DNA from: Thermoanaerobaculales bacterium
Lineage (GTDB): Bacteria; Acidobacteriota; Thermoanaerobaculia; Thermoanaerobaculales; Sulfomarinibacteraceae
NCBI GenBank assembly: GCA_035358815.1
Contig: DAOPQC010000016.1
Span: forward strand, 1 to 34,375
Direction of reading: 5' to 3'
Length of the DNA: 34,375 nt
Shown: piece by piece, positions 7,788 through 18,734 of the stretch
Layout: each line of letters begins with the position of its first letter
Numbering within the stretch: position 1 is the first letter of the stretch
Notes under the pieces: generated by a model
Seen by the model: only the letters and a program-made list of their open reading frames with translations
What the model was told of the DNA's origin: nothing
The model's database searches: none
Made by a program: the position numbers and the translations under genes

Positions 7788-10127
7788 GTGCGGATGGGAC
7801 GTGCGTCGACGGCGGGCCGCGGCTGCTCCGCGCGGGCCAGCGAGGTCGCGGCGGAATGGCCGCCGGCTCGATCGCGGGCCCGCTGGGCCGGCCGGGCGCT
7901 GCTGCTCGCCGCGATCCTCCTCCCCATCCCATCGCCGGCCGCCTCCCTGGAGGAGGATCTGGGCCGCAACGACACCCGGGTCCTGTCGGCGCCGGTCGCG
8001 GTGCCCGCGGGGCGAACCGTGGCGGAGCTCGCCCTCGACGAGCGGCTGGAGCGGCTCGGCTACCGCCGGGTACACGAGCGCCCGGCGCGGCCCGGTGAGT
8101 ACTTCCACGGCAACGACCGCTACTGGATCTTCCGCCGCCCCTGCCGCGCCCTCGGCCGCGACCACCAGGCGGAGCTGATCGGCCTGGCCCTCGACCGCTC
8201 GAGCGGCCGCATCCTCGGCCGCTTCAGGGAAGGCCAGCCGCCGGCGCCGCTCGAGGGCGACGACGAGGCCTGGCTCGAGCCCGAGCTGCTCGCCGAGTCG
8301 CTGGCCGGCGACCGGGCGCAGCGGGTCCTCGTCGAGCTTTCCGAGATCCCGGAGCGGGTCTGGCGCCCGGTCCTCGCCGCCGAGGATGCCCGGTTCTTCT
8401 CGCACGGCGGGGTCGACCTGCGCGCCACCGCCCGCGCCGCCGTCCGCAACATCCTCGCCCGCCGGGTGGTCGAGGGCGGCAGCACCATCACCCAGCAGCT
8501 GATCAAGAGCCGCGACATGTCGGCCCGCCGCACCATTGGCCGCAAGGCCTCGGAGGCGCTGCGGGCACGCGCCCTGGAGAAGGAGTACGGCAAGCAGGAG
8601 ATCCTCCAGGCCTACCTCAACACGGTGTACATGGGGAACGTGCGCGGGGTGGCGGTCCACGGGCTCGGCACCGCGGCGCGCGCCTACTTCTCGCGGCGTG
8701 CCGAGGAGCTGAGCCTGGCCGAGGCGGCGGCGCTGGCGGCGATGATCCAGGGGCCGAACCGGCTCTCCCCGCTCGACGACGCCGACGCCCTGCGGGCTCG
8801 CCGGGACTGGGTCCTCTCGCGGATGGAGGAGCTCGGCTGGGCGACCGCCGCGGAGGTCCGGCAGGCGCGCGCCGCGGCGGTCATCGCCCGCCCGTCGCCG
8901 GTGCGGACCCGCGCCCCGGTCCACCTCCTGGCCTGGGTCAAGGACGAGGTCGAGGGGGCGGCGCCGGGCAAGTCCGAGCAGGGACGCGGCTTCCTGGTCG
9001 AGACGACCGTCGATCCCTACCTCCAGGAGCTCGCGGAGCGGGCCGTGGAACGGCGCCTCGCCGACCTGCGCCGGGAGTACCCGCGGCTGCGCCGGAGCTC
9101 GCTTTCCGCCGCCGTGGTCGCGCTGGACGCCCGCACCGGGGCGGTGCTGGCCGCGGTCGGCGGCCACCCCGACGACCCGCCGGCCTCCTTCGACCGCGTC
9201 CGGTCGGCGAAACGGCAGCCCGGCTCGGTGGTCAAGCCGTTCATCGCCCTGGAGGCGATCGACGACTGCGGCGGCCGCGACCCGCTGACCGCCTCGAGCC
9301 GGATCGCCGACGAGCCGCTGTCGATCCCGCTGCCGAAGGGGCCCTGGGAGCCGCGCAACTTCGACGACCGGTTTCTGGGGACGGTGCTGCTCCGGGAGGC
9401 GCTGGCCGAGTCGCGCAACGTGCCGACGGTGCGGATCGCGCGCTGGTGCGGCTTCGACGCGATCGCCGATCTGTTCGGGAGCGTCGGCCTCGAGCTGCCA
9501 CCGGATCCGCCGCCGTCGTTCGTGCTCGGGGCGATGGAGACGACCCCGCTCGCGGTGGCCCGCGCCTTCACCGTGTTCGCCACCCCGGGCGCGGTGCTGG
9601 AGCCGTTCCCGGTGGCGCGGGTCTCGACTGCCGGCGGCAACTCGCTGGAGCGCTGGCGGCCGCGCTCGACGAGGGTCGCGGACCCGGCCGCCGCGTACAT
9701 CGTGCGCGACCTGCTGCGGAGCGCGGTCGAGGAGGGGACCGCGGTCAGCGGCGGCATCGCCGGGCTCGACGTGGCAGCCAAGACCGGCTCGAGCTCGGAC
9801 CTGCGCGACGCCTGGTTCGCCGGCCACGCCGGCTCGGTGGTCGCCGTGGCCTGGATCGGCCTCGACGACGGCGGCCGGCTCGGCCTGACCGGCGCGGCGG
9901 CGGCAGGGCCGCTGTGGCGCGAGCTGATGGCCGGGGCGGTTCCGGCGCGACCGCCCTACACCGTGGCGCGGCCGGACGGCGTCGTCGAGCGCTGGGTCCA
10001 GGAGAGGACCGGCCTGCTGGTGCGGCCCGGCCGTGAAGGGGCGCGGCCGGAGCTGTACCGCGAGGGCGACCTGGCGCGGCGCAAGCGCTGGTGGCGGCCG
10101 GACGCCCCGATGCCGGTGATCGAGTAG
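7788..10127 (+). CDS. mrcB: Class A penicillin-binding protein, PBP1b-like
   Basis: A 779-residue bifunctional peptidoglycan synthase. After a short cytoplasmic tail comes one membrane anchor (about 33-52), then a UB2H-like domain (about 65-135) typical of PBP1b. The GT51 glycosyltransferase has Glu199 in AEDARFFSHGG and the GGSTITQQLIK motif. The transpeptidase has all three motifs: SVVK with Ser480/Lys483, SRN 542-544 and KTG at 665-667. It acts on the outer face of the inner membrane, polymerising lipid II and crosslinking peptides. In E. coli UB2H binds the lipoprotein LpoB; no candidate partner is seen here. The start is GTG 7788 (ATG 7794 is possible), without a clear ribosome site. The symbol is by domain layout, not proven orthology. 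Confidence 0.9.
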   Translation: MRMGRASTAGRGCSARASEVAAEWPPARSRARWAGRALLLAAILLPIPSPAASLEEDLGRNDTRVLSAPVAVPAGRTVAELALDERLERLGYRRVHERPARPGEYFHGNDRYWIFRRPCRALGRDHQAELIGLALDRSSGRILGRFREGQPPAPLEGDDEAWLEPELLAESLAGDRAQRVLVELSEIPERVWRPVLAAEDARFFSHGGVDLRATARAAVRNILARRVVEGGSTITQQLIKSRDMSARRTIGRKASEALRARALEKEYGKQEILQAYLNTVYMGNVRGVAVHGLGTAARAYFSRRAEELSLAEAAALAAMIQGPNRLSPLDDADALRARRDWVLSRMEELGWATAAEVRQARAAAVIARPSPVRTRAPVHLLAWVKDEVEGAAPGKSEQGRGFLVETTVDPYLQELAERAVERRLADLRREYPRLRRSSLSAAVVALDARTGAVLAAVGGHPDDPPASFDRVRSAKRQPGSVVKPFIALEAIDDCGGRDPLTASSRIADEPLSIPLPKGPWEPRNFDDRFLGTVLLREALAESRNVPTVRIARWCGFDAIADLFGSVGLELPPDPPPSFVLGAMETTPLAVARAFTVFATPGAVLEPFPVARVSTAGGNSLERWRPRSTRVADPAAAYIVRDLLRSAVEEGTAVSGGIAGLDVAAKTGSSSDLRDAWFAGHAGSVVAVAWIGLDDGGRLGLTGAAAAGPLWRELMAGAVPARPPYTVARPDGVVERWVQERTGLLVRPGREGARPELYREGDLARRKRWWRPDAPMPVIE

Positions 10128-10148
10128 TCCCGACCCGCGCGGAGCCGG

Positions 10149-11687
10149 TCAACCCACGGCGAGCTGGACTGCGATCAGGATGCTGACGATCACAGCAAAA
10201 AGGGCGATCAGCAGCAGCGCTTGGCGGCGGGCTGGCCGGGAGTCCACTCGAACGGGCGCGCGGTCCGCGCGTCCGAAACCTGCCCCAACTGCGACGGTCA
10301 CAGTGCAGCCGATCACGTTCCACCACCACCACGAGACCCTGGGCAGCGCGGCCGCCACCAGCAGGTTGGTGGCGAGCCCGGCGGCCACCCCGAGCAGCGA
10401 CGAGCGCGCGTCCGCCCGCCGCGACCGCCAGGCCAGCAGGAACACGCCGAGGACCGGGCCGTTGACCACCGATCCGACGAGGTTCACGAGCTCGATCACC
10501 GTGCCGCGGGCGTGGGAGAAGGCGAGCGCGGCCGCGAAGGTGGCAGCGCCCCAGCCGACGGTCGCGAATCGCGCCCAGAGCAGGGCGGCACGCGGGCCGA
10601 GCCTGTGCGGCAGCAGGTGCTCGGCCGTCACCGCGGACAACGAGTTGAAGGCCGAGTCCACCGAGGAGAGCGCGGCCGCCAGGATGCCGGCGACCACGAT
10701 CCCGAGCAGCCCGGTCGGCAGGTAGCGAACCAGGAACTGCGGCACCAGGTCATCGGGCGGGCGCCCCGCGAGGGCGGCCGCGAAGTCGGGCTCGGCCGCG
10801 AGCAGCGCCGCGAGCATGACCCCGAACAGGCAGTACGTGAGCACCAGCGGGAAGCGAACGAGGGCGGCCACGGTCAACGCCCGCCGCGCGGCGCCGTCGT
10901 CCGCCGCCGCGAGCACCCGCTGCGCCTGGGTCTGGTCGCCGCCGTAGTAGGCGAGGTACAGGAAGAAGCCGCCGAGCAACATCGGCAGCAGGCTGAAGTC
11001 CGCGCCGTCGCCGAGGCCGGTGCCGGCGAGGTCAATTGGTCGGATCCTCGCCGGATCGACGGCCGCAAGAGCGGCCGGACCGAGCCGCCACCAGAGGGCT
11101 CCAGTCGCGATCACGATGGATCCCCACAGGAGCAGGAACTGGAGCACGTCCGACAGGACGTCCGCGACCAGCCCGCCGAGCGCGGTGTAGGTGATCGACA
11201 CGGCGCCGACCACGACCAGCGACGCGCCGACGCCCCAGCCGGTGCAGGCGGAAACCACCCGGGCCGAGGCGAGCAGGATCACGCCCGCGCCAAGCCCGCG
11301 CCCGGCGAGGAACAGCAGCGCGAGCGCGTGCCGCGGGCCACTGCCGAGACGGTCCTCCACCGCCCGGTAAACCTCGGCACCGCCGGCCTGGCGCAGGAAC
11401 GGCACCCCCCACGCCGCCAGCGCGGCCATCGCCAGCGGCACCGCGAGCTCGTACTGCAGCCACTTGAGCCCACCGTCCGGGCGGACGGCGACGAAGGCCG
11501 GCGCGCCGACCAGCGAGACTGCGGACACCTGGTTCGCGGCCAGGCTCAGGCCCAGCGCCCACGAGGGCAGCCGGCGTCCGCCGAGGTAGTAGTCGTCGGT
11601 CGCCGCCTGGCGGCTCGCGATCCAGCTGGCCAGCGCGACCAGCCCCGCCAAGGAGCCGATGACGATGAGAACGTCGAGAAGGCCCAC
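10149..11687 (-). CDS. Sodium/solute symporter (SSS family)
   Basis: A 512-residue inner-membrane transporter with about 13 hydrophobic helices, the usual size of the family. Family landmarks are DYYLGGRRLPSWALGLSLAANQVSA near the N terminus and ALSSVDSAFNSLSA in the second half, which matches the sodium-site helix with its Ser/Asp residues. The substrate cannot be read from sequence; SGLT-like sugar, proline, pantothenate and other substrates occur in this family. The gene follows the kinase/TPR gene on the same strand after 28 bases, so the two may be cotranscribed. It converges closely with the PBP gene (21 bases apart). Confidence 0.88.
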   Translation of the reverse strand: MGLLDVLIVIGSLAGLVALASWIASRQAATDDYYLGGRRLPSWALGLSLAANQVSAVSLVGAPAFVAVRPDGGLKWLQYELAVPLAMAALAAWGVPFLRQAGGAEVYRAVEDRLGSGPRHALALLFLAGRGLGAGVILLASARVVSACTGWGVGASLVVVGAVSITYTALGGLVADVLSDVLQFLLLWGSIVIATGALWWRLGPAALAAVDPARIRPIDLAGTGLGDGADFSLLPMLLGGFFLYLAYYGGDQTQAQRVLAAADDGAARRALTVAALVRFPLVLTYCLFGVMLAALLAAEPDFAAALAGRPPDDLVPQFLVRYLPTGLLGIVVAGILAAALSSVDSAFNSLSAVTAEHLLPHRLGPRAALLWARFATVGWGAATFAAALAFSHARGTVIELVNLVGSVVNGPVLGVFLLAWRSRRADARSSLLGVAAGLATNLLVAAALPRVSWWWWNVIGCTVTVAVGAGFGRADRAPVRVDSRPARRQALLLIALFAVIVSILIAVQLAVG

Positions 11688-11715
11688 CCCACCTCCATGC
11701 CCCGTGGCGCACGCG

Positions 11716-13893
<2,178 letters not shown>

Positions 13894-14084
13894 CGGTCCG
13901 TCCTGATCCGACCTCGCGGGCTTCGACTCGGGCGACAACTGAGAGAGTGTATCAGGAGCGGAGCCGCGGCGGCCCCGGCTGTGCGCGCAGCCGGTGCCGG
14001 CGCGGCCCGAGCCCAGCCGGCCCGGGGCAGGGGTGCGACGCCGCCGCTCCGGCCGCCTCCGCCCGCCCGGCAGCGGCGCCGCGA

Positions 14085-14113
14085 TTGCGCGGGCTCCGCT
14101 GAGGGTGTACAAG
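14085..14113 (+). promoter_or_regulatory. Probable promoter of the permease gene, leaderless arrangement
   Basis: TTGCGC (14085-14090), a 17-base spacer and TACAAG (14108-14113), eight bases before the GTG start. Transcription would begin within about two bases of the start codon. Confidence 0.35.
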
Positions 14114-14121
14114 TCCCCGCC

Positions 14122-15336
14122 GTGGATCCGGTGGTGATCCTGGTCTTCGCGGTCGTCTACCTGGCGATGGTGCTCGGGCACCTGCCCGGCCTCGCCATCG
14201 ACCGCACCGGCGCCGCCCTGCTGGGCGCGATCGTGCTGGTGGCGGCGCGCCGGATCAGCCCGCACGACGCGGTGGCCGCGATCGACGTGCCCACGATGGC
14301 CCTGCTGTTCGGGCTGATGGTGGTGTCGGCGCAGCTGCGGCTGGGCGGCTTCTACTCGGAGATCGCGCGGCGGGTGGCGGCGGCGCCGGTGGGCCCGGCC
14401 CGTCTGCTGGCCGGGGTGATCGCGGTGGCGGCGGGGCTGTCGGCGGTGCTCGCCAACGACGTGGTGTGCCTGGCCGTGACGCCGGTGCTGGCGGTCGGCT
14501 GCCTGCGCCGCGGCCTGCGGCCCGAGCCCTACCTGCTGGCGCTGGCCTGCGCCGCCAACGTCGGCTCTGCCGCCACCCTGATCGGCAATCCCCAGAACAT
14601 GCTGATCGGGCAGCGGCTCGGGCTCGGCTTCGCGAGCTACCTGGCCGACGCGCTGCCGCCGGCCATCGCCGGCTGCGCCGCCACCTGGGCCATCATCGCG
14701 CTGCTCTACCGGGGCCGCTGGCGCTGCCCGCCGGCCGAGCTCGAGGCCGGGGCGCCTGCGTTCAACCGCTGGCAGAGCGGCAAGGGCCTGGCGGTGGTCG
14801 CGGTGGTGGTGGTGATCTTCCTGGTCGCCCCGGTGCCGCGCGAGGTGGTGGCGCTGGCGGCCGCGGGCGTGCTGCTGACGAGCCGGCGCATGCACTCGCG
14901 CGACATGCTCGGCCTCGTCGACTGGCAGCTGTTGGTGCTCTTCAGCGGCCTGTTCATCGTGCAGCTCGGCCTGGAGTCGAGCGGGGTGCTGGCACGGTGG
15001 ATGGCCGACGCCGCGGCCGCGGGCGTCGATCTCGGTCAGCCGGGATGGCTGTTCGCATCGGCGGTGGTGCTGTCCAACCTGGTCTCCAACGTCCCGGCAG
15101 TGATGCTGCTGCTCCCGGCGGCCCACCACCCGCAGGCGGGGCCGCTGCTCGCGCTCGCCTCCACGTTGGCCGGCAACCTGCTCCTGGTGGGCAGCATCGC
15201 CAACCTGATCGTGGTCGAGCAGGCCGCGAGGCTGGGGATCGCGATCGGCTGGAGGCAGCACGCGCGGGTCGGAGTGCCGGTGACCATGGCCACCCTCGCG
15301 ATCGCCGCCGCCTGGCTCGCCCTGCGCGCCTCGTAG
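14122..15336 (+). CDS. SLC13/ArsB-NhaD superfamily permease
   Basis: A 404-residue inner-membrane protein with about 10-11 helices. Two related signature regions, SAATLIGNPQNMLIG (about 151-165) and LVSNVPAVMLLLP (about 318-330), are the inverted-repeat ion-site motifs of the ion transporter superfamily (DASS, CitMHS, ArsB, NhaD). It therefore moves an anion or organic acid, arsenite, or exchanges sodium for protons; the sequence does not settle which. The start is GTG 14122; no better in-frame start or clear Shine-Dalgarno lies nearby. It is divergent from the kinase gene, separated by 228 GC-rich bases. Confidence 0.82.
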   Translation: MDPVVILVFAVVYLAMVLGHLPGLAIDRTGAALLGAIVLVAARRISPHDAVAAIDVPTMALLFGLMVVSAQLRLGGFYSEIARRVAAAPVGPARLLAGVIAVAAGLSAVLANDVVCLAVTPVLAVGCLRRGLRPEPYLLALACAANVGSAATLIGNPQNMLIGQRLGLGFASYLADALPPAIAGCAATWAIIALLYRGRWRCPPAELEAGAPAFNRWQSGKGLAVVAVVVVIFLVAPVPREVVALAAAGVLLTSRRMHSRDMLGLVDWQLLVLFSGLFIVQLGLESSGVLARWMADAAAAGVDLGQPGWLFASAVVLSNLVSNVPAVMLLLPAAHHPQAGPLLALASTLAGNLLLVGSIANLIVVEQAARLGIAIGWRQHARVGVPVTMATLAIAAAWLALRAS

Positions 15337-15366
15337 CGGGACGGCGGGCGCAGCCGCGGTCTTTGC

Positions 15367-15372
15367 TAGAAT
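15367..15372 (+). promoter_or_regulatory. Extended -10 box of selC
   Basis: TAGAAT preceded by TGC gives an extended -10 element (TGN-TAnAAT) ten bases before the mature tRNA-Sec end. No good -35 box sits at 17 bases, which fits extended -10 promoters. Confidence 0.5.
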
Positions 15373-15381
15373 GGCGCGAAC

Positions 15382-15480
15382 GGAAGCGCATGGGGCCTGG
15401 TGGCTTCCGCGGACTTCAAATCCGTTGGGCCGGCCCGTGTGGCGTCGGTCGGAGGGTTCGATTCCCTTGCGCTTCCGCCA
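15382..15480 (+). tRNA. selC: tRNA-Sec (TCA), selenocysteine tRNA
   Basis: A 99-base tRNA with the special features of selC. The acceptor stem has 8 base pairs (GGAAGCGC 15382-15389 with GCGCTTCC 15469-15476), followed by discriminator G and encoded CCA. The anticodon loop contains TCA, which reads UGA, in GCGGACTTCAAATCCGT. The variable arm is very long (about 15426-15450), and the T arm AGGG-TTCGATT-CCCT is clear. It is charged with serine, converted by SelA and delivered by SelB. No selA, selB, selD or obvious selenoprotein lies in the window, so selC is an isolated gene here. Confidence 0.95.
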
Positions 15481-15525
15481 CCAGCCCGGGCGCGTGGCGG
15501 CCCCCTGGTGCCAGAGGAAGGTCGG

Positions 15526-16305
15526 ATGGCGGCCAACGAGCACATCTTCCGCGGTGAGCTGGCGGAGGTCGCCCTGCCGCAGATCCTGGCGACGATCCAT
15601 CGCCACCGCGTGCCGGGAGTGGTCGAGTGCGCGCGCCGCGGCGACCGCAAGCAGATCTATTTCCTCGACGGCGACGTGATCTTCGCCACCTCCTCCGACC
15701 GCGAGGAGTCGCTCGGCGAGTACCTGATGATGAAGGGCCGCATCTCGAGGGGCCAGCTCGACGTCGCCTCCCGCGAGGTCGGGCGGTTTCCGGGTCGGCG
15801 GCTGGGCGCCATCCTGGTCCAGATGGGATTCCTCGGTGCTCACGAGGTCGCGATCGCGATCCGCGAGCAGGTGCAGCAGATCGTCTGGGGGCTCTTCAAC
15901 TGGAACCACGGGTCGGTGGAGTTCCGGGCCGGGCGCCTGAGCGAGCACGAGGGACAGCAGGTCGCGATCTCGACGCCGCGGGTGATCATGGGCGGCTGCA
16001 AGCGCATCGTCGACGCCAAGCTGGTGACGGCCCGGCTCGGCGGGCGCAACGCCGTCCCCCAGCGGCGGGAATGGCCGGAGCACCTGTCGGGATTCCAGCT
16101 CGAGCGGGGAGAGCGGGCCCTGCTCGACCTGGTCGACGGGCGCAAGTCCCTCTACCAGCTGTGCGACGAGGGACCCTTGAGCCCGGGCATCAACGCCCGC
16201 GTCCTGTATGCGCTGACCGAGCTCGGGGTGCTCGGCCGCGGCGAGGAGCCGCGCTCCGGGCACATCCGGATCCAGGTCAAGAGCCCGCCCGGCTCGCCGT
16301 CATGA
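15526..16305 (+). CDS. DUF4388 (PATAN-like) domain protein
   Basis: A 259-residue cytoplasmic protein with ATG 15526 supported by AGAGGAAGG upstream. The N terminus, FRGELAEVALPQILATIHRHRVPGVVEC followed by KQIYFLDGDVIFATSS, is the pattern of DUF4388/PATAN domains, which occur in two-component and gliding or pilus regulatory proteins of deltaproteobacteria and acidobacteria. Residues 60-180 contain a second segment with LGEYLMMKGRIS and LGAILVQMGFLG, resembling MshEN-like helices. The C terminus (about 190-250) looks winged-helix-like. A signalling role is likely, but no partner is known from sequence. It stands just after selC and 17 bases before fmdB. Confidence 0.75.
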   Translation: MAANEHIFRGELAEVALPQILATIHRHRVPGVVECARRGDRKQIYFLDGDVIFATSSDREESLGEYLMMKGRISRGQLDVASREVGRFPGRRLGAILVQMGFLGAHEVAIAIREQVQQIVWGLFNWNHGSVEFRAGRLSEHEGQQVAISTPRVIMGGCKRIVDAKLVTARLGGRNAVPQRREWPEHLSGFQLERGERALLDLVDGRKSLYQLCDEGPLSPGINARVLYALTELGVLGRGEEPRSGHIRIQVKSPPGSPS

Positions 16306-16322
16306 GGGCCTGAGGACAACCG

Positions 16323-16664
16323 ATGCCACTGTACGAGTACGAGTGCTTCGTTTGCCGGCACCGCTTCGAGCGGATCCAGCGGTTCAGCGATCCACCGGCC
16401 ACCCGGTGCCCCACCTGCGGCGGGGCGGTGCACCGCCTGCTCGGGGTGCCGGCGCTGCAGTTCAAGGGCAGCGGCTTCTACATCACGGACTACGGCAAGG
16501 GCTCCGGTGGCGGGACGAGGCCGCCGAGCCCGGCCGCCGAGGAGTCCTCGTCGGCCTCCCCGGAGAGCGCGCCGGAGCCGGCGCCGGCCAAGGACGCGGA
16601 CTCGAAGCCGACTGCCAAGACCGGCCGCAAGGGCCGGGGGAAGAGAAGAGCGGACAGCAGATAG
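16323..16664 (+). CDS. FmdB-family zinc ribbon protein
   Basis: A 113-residue protein. The first 55 residues are the FmdB/CxxC_CxxC_SSSS regulatory domain: MPLYEYEC, zinc cysteines 8/11 (CFVC) and 29/32 (CPTC), then a FKGSGFYITDY segment. The remainder is a disordered Ser/Ala/Pro tail ending in a Lys/Arg-rich stretch. Function is not established; members are small putative regulatory or RNA-associated proteins. GAGGAC precedes the start. The last codons and the stop are made of a seven-base tandem repeat, so the annotated C terminus may be imposed by repeat expansion. Confidence 0.85.
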   Translation: MPLYEYECFVCRHRFERIQRFSDPPATRCPTCGGAVHRLLGVPALQFKGSGFYITDYGKGSGGGTRPPSPAAEESSSASPESAPEPAPAKDADSKPTAKTGRKGRGKRRADSR

Positions 16665-16691
16665 CGGGCAGTGGATAGCGGGAAGCGGGAA
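16650..16691. repeat. Seven-base tandem repeat through the fmdB stop codon
   Basis: Six consecutive heptamers GCGGACA, GCAGATA, GCGGGCA, GTGGATA, GCGGGAA and GCGGGAA cover the last four codons and stop of fmdB and the bases after it. Units are degenerate but keep exact length. Confidence 0.7.
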
Positions 16692-16806
16692 GCGCGCCGC
16701 AGTCGAGCTGATCGGGGTCCAGCCTCACCGGCTCACGATGACACGCCCAAACGCCGCGCAACTCCCGTTCCGCGATCGCCCTGCGGGCAGGCGAGGCTCG
16801 TGAACT

Positions 16807-16841
16807 CTCACCTATCACCTCTCACCTATCACCTATCACTT
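16807..16841. repeat. Seven-base tandem repeat through the DUF192 gene end
   Basis: Five heptamers CTCACCT, ATCACCT, CTCACCT, ATCACCT and ATCACTT. They cover the stop codon and last five codons of the minus-strand lipoprotein gene (residues VIGDR). The gap 16665-16821 between the convergent genes contains nothing else that I can identify. Confidence 0.7.
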
Positions 16842-17373
16842 GCCTCGGATAGCCCGCCACCCTCCTGAAGGCGATGCGGTCGCCGACCGCCAGCCCGTGG
16901 CGCGCCACCGTGCCCGCGCTCACCTCGAGCACCGCCGACACGGCGCGCGACGGGACGTACTGGGGGCACGGCTCGGTGGCGCACGGCTGGGCGTTCTCGA
17001 CGATGTCGACGATCGCCCCCTGGCCGTCGAGAAACAGCAGGTCGAGCGGGATCAGCATGTGCTTCATCCAGAAGCTCGGCAGCCGCTCGGCCTCGAACAG
17101 GAACAGCATCCCGCGATCGGGGTCGAGCGCCGGCCGGAACATCAGCCCCTGGGAGATCTCCTCGGGGGTGAGGGCGAGCTCCAGGCGGATGACGAAGCCG
17201 TCGCCGAGGACCGCTCGCGGCGGCCTCTCGGAGGCCCGCTTCGGCAACGGGGTGGGCGGGGCCGCCTGCGGGCCGTCGGCCGAGTCCGAGGCCGGGGCGC
17301 AGGACGAGAGCAGCAGCAGCGCCAGCACCGCGGCCGCCGCGGTGCCGGTGATCAACGCCAGCGCCCGGCTCAT
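16822..17373 (-). CDS. DUF192 lipoprotein
   Basis: A 183-residue protein. The N terminus (about 8-25) is a lipoprotein signal with lipobox LLSSC, so it should be anchored to a membrane after cleavage at the cysteine. Residues 55-180 form a DUF192 domain (LELALTPEEISQGLMFR, DRGMLFLF, FWMKHMLIPLDLLFLD, VPSRAVSAVLEVSAG). DUF192 proteins are small beta-rich periplasmic or secreted proteins of unknown role. Its start overlaps the pilR stop (ATGA), so it is the last gene of the pil operon. The final residues are encoded by a tandem repeat. Confidence 0.88.
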   Translation of the reverse strand: MSRALALITGTAAAAVLALLLLSSCAPASDSADGPQAAPPTPLPKRASERPPRAVLGDGFVIRLELALTPEEISQGLMFRPALDPDRGMLFLFEAERLPSFWMKHMLIPLDLLFLDGQGAIVDIVENAQPCATEPCPQYVPSRAVSAVLEVSAGTVARHGLAVGDRIAFRRVAGYPRQVIGDR

Positions 17374-18734
17374 GTGCCGTCCTCCTCGTCCCTGGCCAGA
17401 CCCAGCTTCTCGGCGTGGTAGCGGAACGCCCGGTAGGACAGCCGGAGCAGCTCCGCCGCCTTCTTCTGGTGGCCGCCGGTGCGCTCGAGCGCACGCCGCA
17501 TCAGGCTCAACCGCATGGTGTCCAGGTACTCCTCGAGGTCGATCCCCTCCTCGGGGAGGCTCACCGGCTCGAGCCGGGCGTCGGTCGGCTGACCGCGCAG
17601 GTGCTCGGGCAGGCTGCCGGAGGATATGATCTCCGCCGACTCCAGCGCAACCGTCCGCTCGATGACGTTCTCGAGCTCGCGGACGTTGCCGGGCCAGCGG
17701 TGGGCCTGGAGCACGCGCAGCGCGTCCGGGGTCAGCCGCTTCGCCGGCATGCCGAACCGGGCGCAGGTCCGGTCGACGAAGTGGCGGGCGAGCTCGGGGA
17801 TGTCGTCGATGCGGTGGCGCAGCGGCGGCAGGTGGAGGTGGAGGACGTTGAGGCGGTAGTAGAGGTCCTCCCGGAAGCGGCCGGCCTCGACCTCGGCCTG
17901 GAGGTCGCGGTTGGTGGCGGCGAGGACCCGCACATCCACCTCCAGCTCGCGTTCGCCGCCGACCGGCCGCACCCGGCGCTCCTGGAGCACCCGCAGCAGC
18001 TTCACCTGGGTGGCGCTCGGCAGCTCGCCGATCTCGTCGAGGAACAGGATCCCGCCGCGGGCCTGCGCGAACAGGCCGACGTGGTCGCGCACCGCCCCGG
18101 TGAACGAGCCCTTGGCGTGGCCGAACAGCTCGGACTCGAGCAGGCCCTCGGGGATGGCGCCGCAGTTGACCGACAGGAAGGGGCCCGCGGCGCGGGCCGA
18201 GTGGGCGTGGATGGCGCGCGCCAGGAGCTCCTTGCCGGTCCCGCTCTCGCCGGTGATCAGCACCGTCGAGGGCGTCGCCGCGACCCGCGGGATGAGGTCC
18301 AGGATGCGCTGGATCGGCGGGCACGAGCCGATGAACTCCGGAACCTCGAACCGCTCCCCGCCGGCCGCCCGCCGCTGCAGCAGGTTGCGGAGGATGATCT
18401 TGAGGTCGTCGACGTTGAACGGCTTCGAGAGGTACTCGGCGGCGCCCGCGCGCAGCGACTCCAGGGCGTGCTGCGGCGTGGTGTGGGCGGTGATGATGAT
18501 GAAGGGCCAGTCGACGCGCCGGCGGCGGGCCTCCTCGAGGACCTCGAGCCCGCTGCCGTCCGGCAGCTTGAGGTCGCACATCACGAGGTCGAAGGCGCCC
18601 TCCGCCACCCGCTCGATGCCGGCGGCGACCGAGTCGGCGGTGGCGACGTCGTAGCCCTCCTTCTCGAGCAGGATGGTCAGGAACTCGCGGATCGACTCCT
18701 CGTCGTCGACGACCAGGATGCGTCCCTCGCTCAT
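17370..18734 (-). CDS. pilR: Sigma54-dependent response regulator PilR
   Basis: A 454-residue NtrC-type regulator. The receiver domain has phospho-acceptor Asp54 (VMCDLKLPDG) and Lys104. The AAA+ domain has Walker A GESGTGKE (162-169), sigma54-contact loop GSFTGA (209-214, a variant of GAFTGA) and Walker B GGILFLDEIGE (227-237). The C-terminal Fis-type helix-turn-helix (about 410-450) ends the protein. Together with PilS it normally activates pilin transcription from a sigma54 promoter. It overlaps pilS upstream and the DUF192 gene downstream by ATGA. No pilin gene and no convincing sigma54 site occur in the window. Confidence 0.92.
   Translation of the reverse strand: MSEGRILVVDDEESIREFLTILLEKEGYDVATADSVAAGIERVAEGAFDLVMCDLKLPDGSGLEVLEEARRRRVDWPFIIITAHTTPQHALESLRAGAAEYLSKPFNVDDLKIILRNLLQRRAAGGERFEVPEFIGSCPPIQRILDLIPRVAATPSTVLITGESGTGKELLARAIHAHSARAAGPFLSVNCGAIPEGLLESELFGHAKGSFTGAVRDHVGLFAQARGGILFLDEIGELPSATQVKLLRVLQERRVRPVGGERELEVDVRVLAATNRDLQAEVEAGRFREDLYYRLNVLHLHLPPLRHRIDDIPELARHFVDRTCARFGMPAKRLTPDALRVLQAHRWPGNVRELENVIERTVALESAEIISSGSLPEHLRGQPTDARLEPVSLPEEGIDLEEYLDTMRLSLMRRALERTGGHQKKAAELLRLSYRAFRYHAEKLGLARDEEDGT

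Noticed and set aside
13894..16263. Upstream extension of the kinase open frame
   Set aside because: The frame stays open through the permease, selC and DUF4388 genes on the other strand, but the kinase fold starts at MIGSKL with a ribosome site, and the extension is His/Arg/Gln-rich shadow sequence.
16323..18734. Sigma54 promoters expected for a PilR regulon
   Set aside because: I looked for TGGCAC-N5-TTGC; only partial matches inside coding sequence or element copies (TGGCACCC without TTGC) were found.
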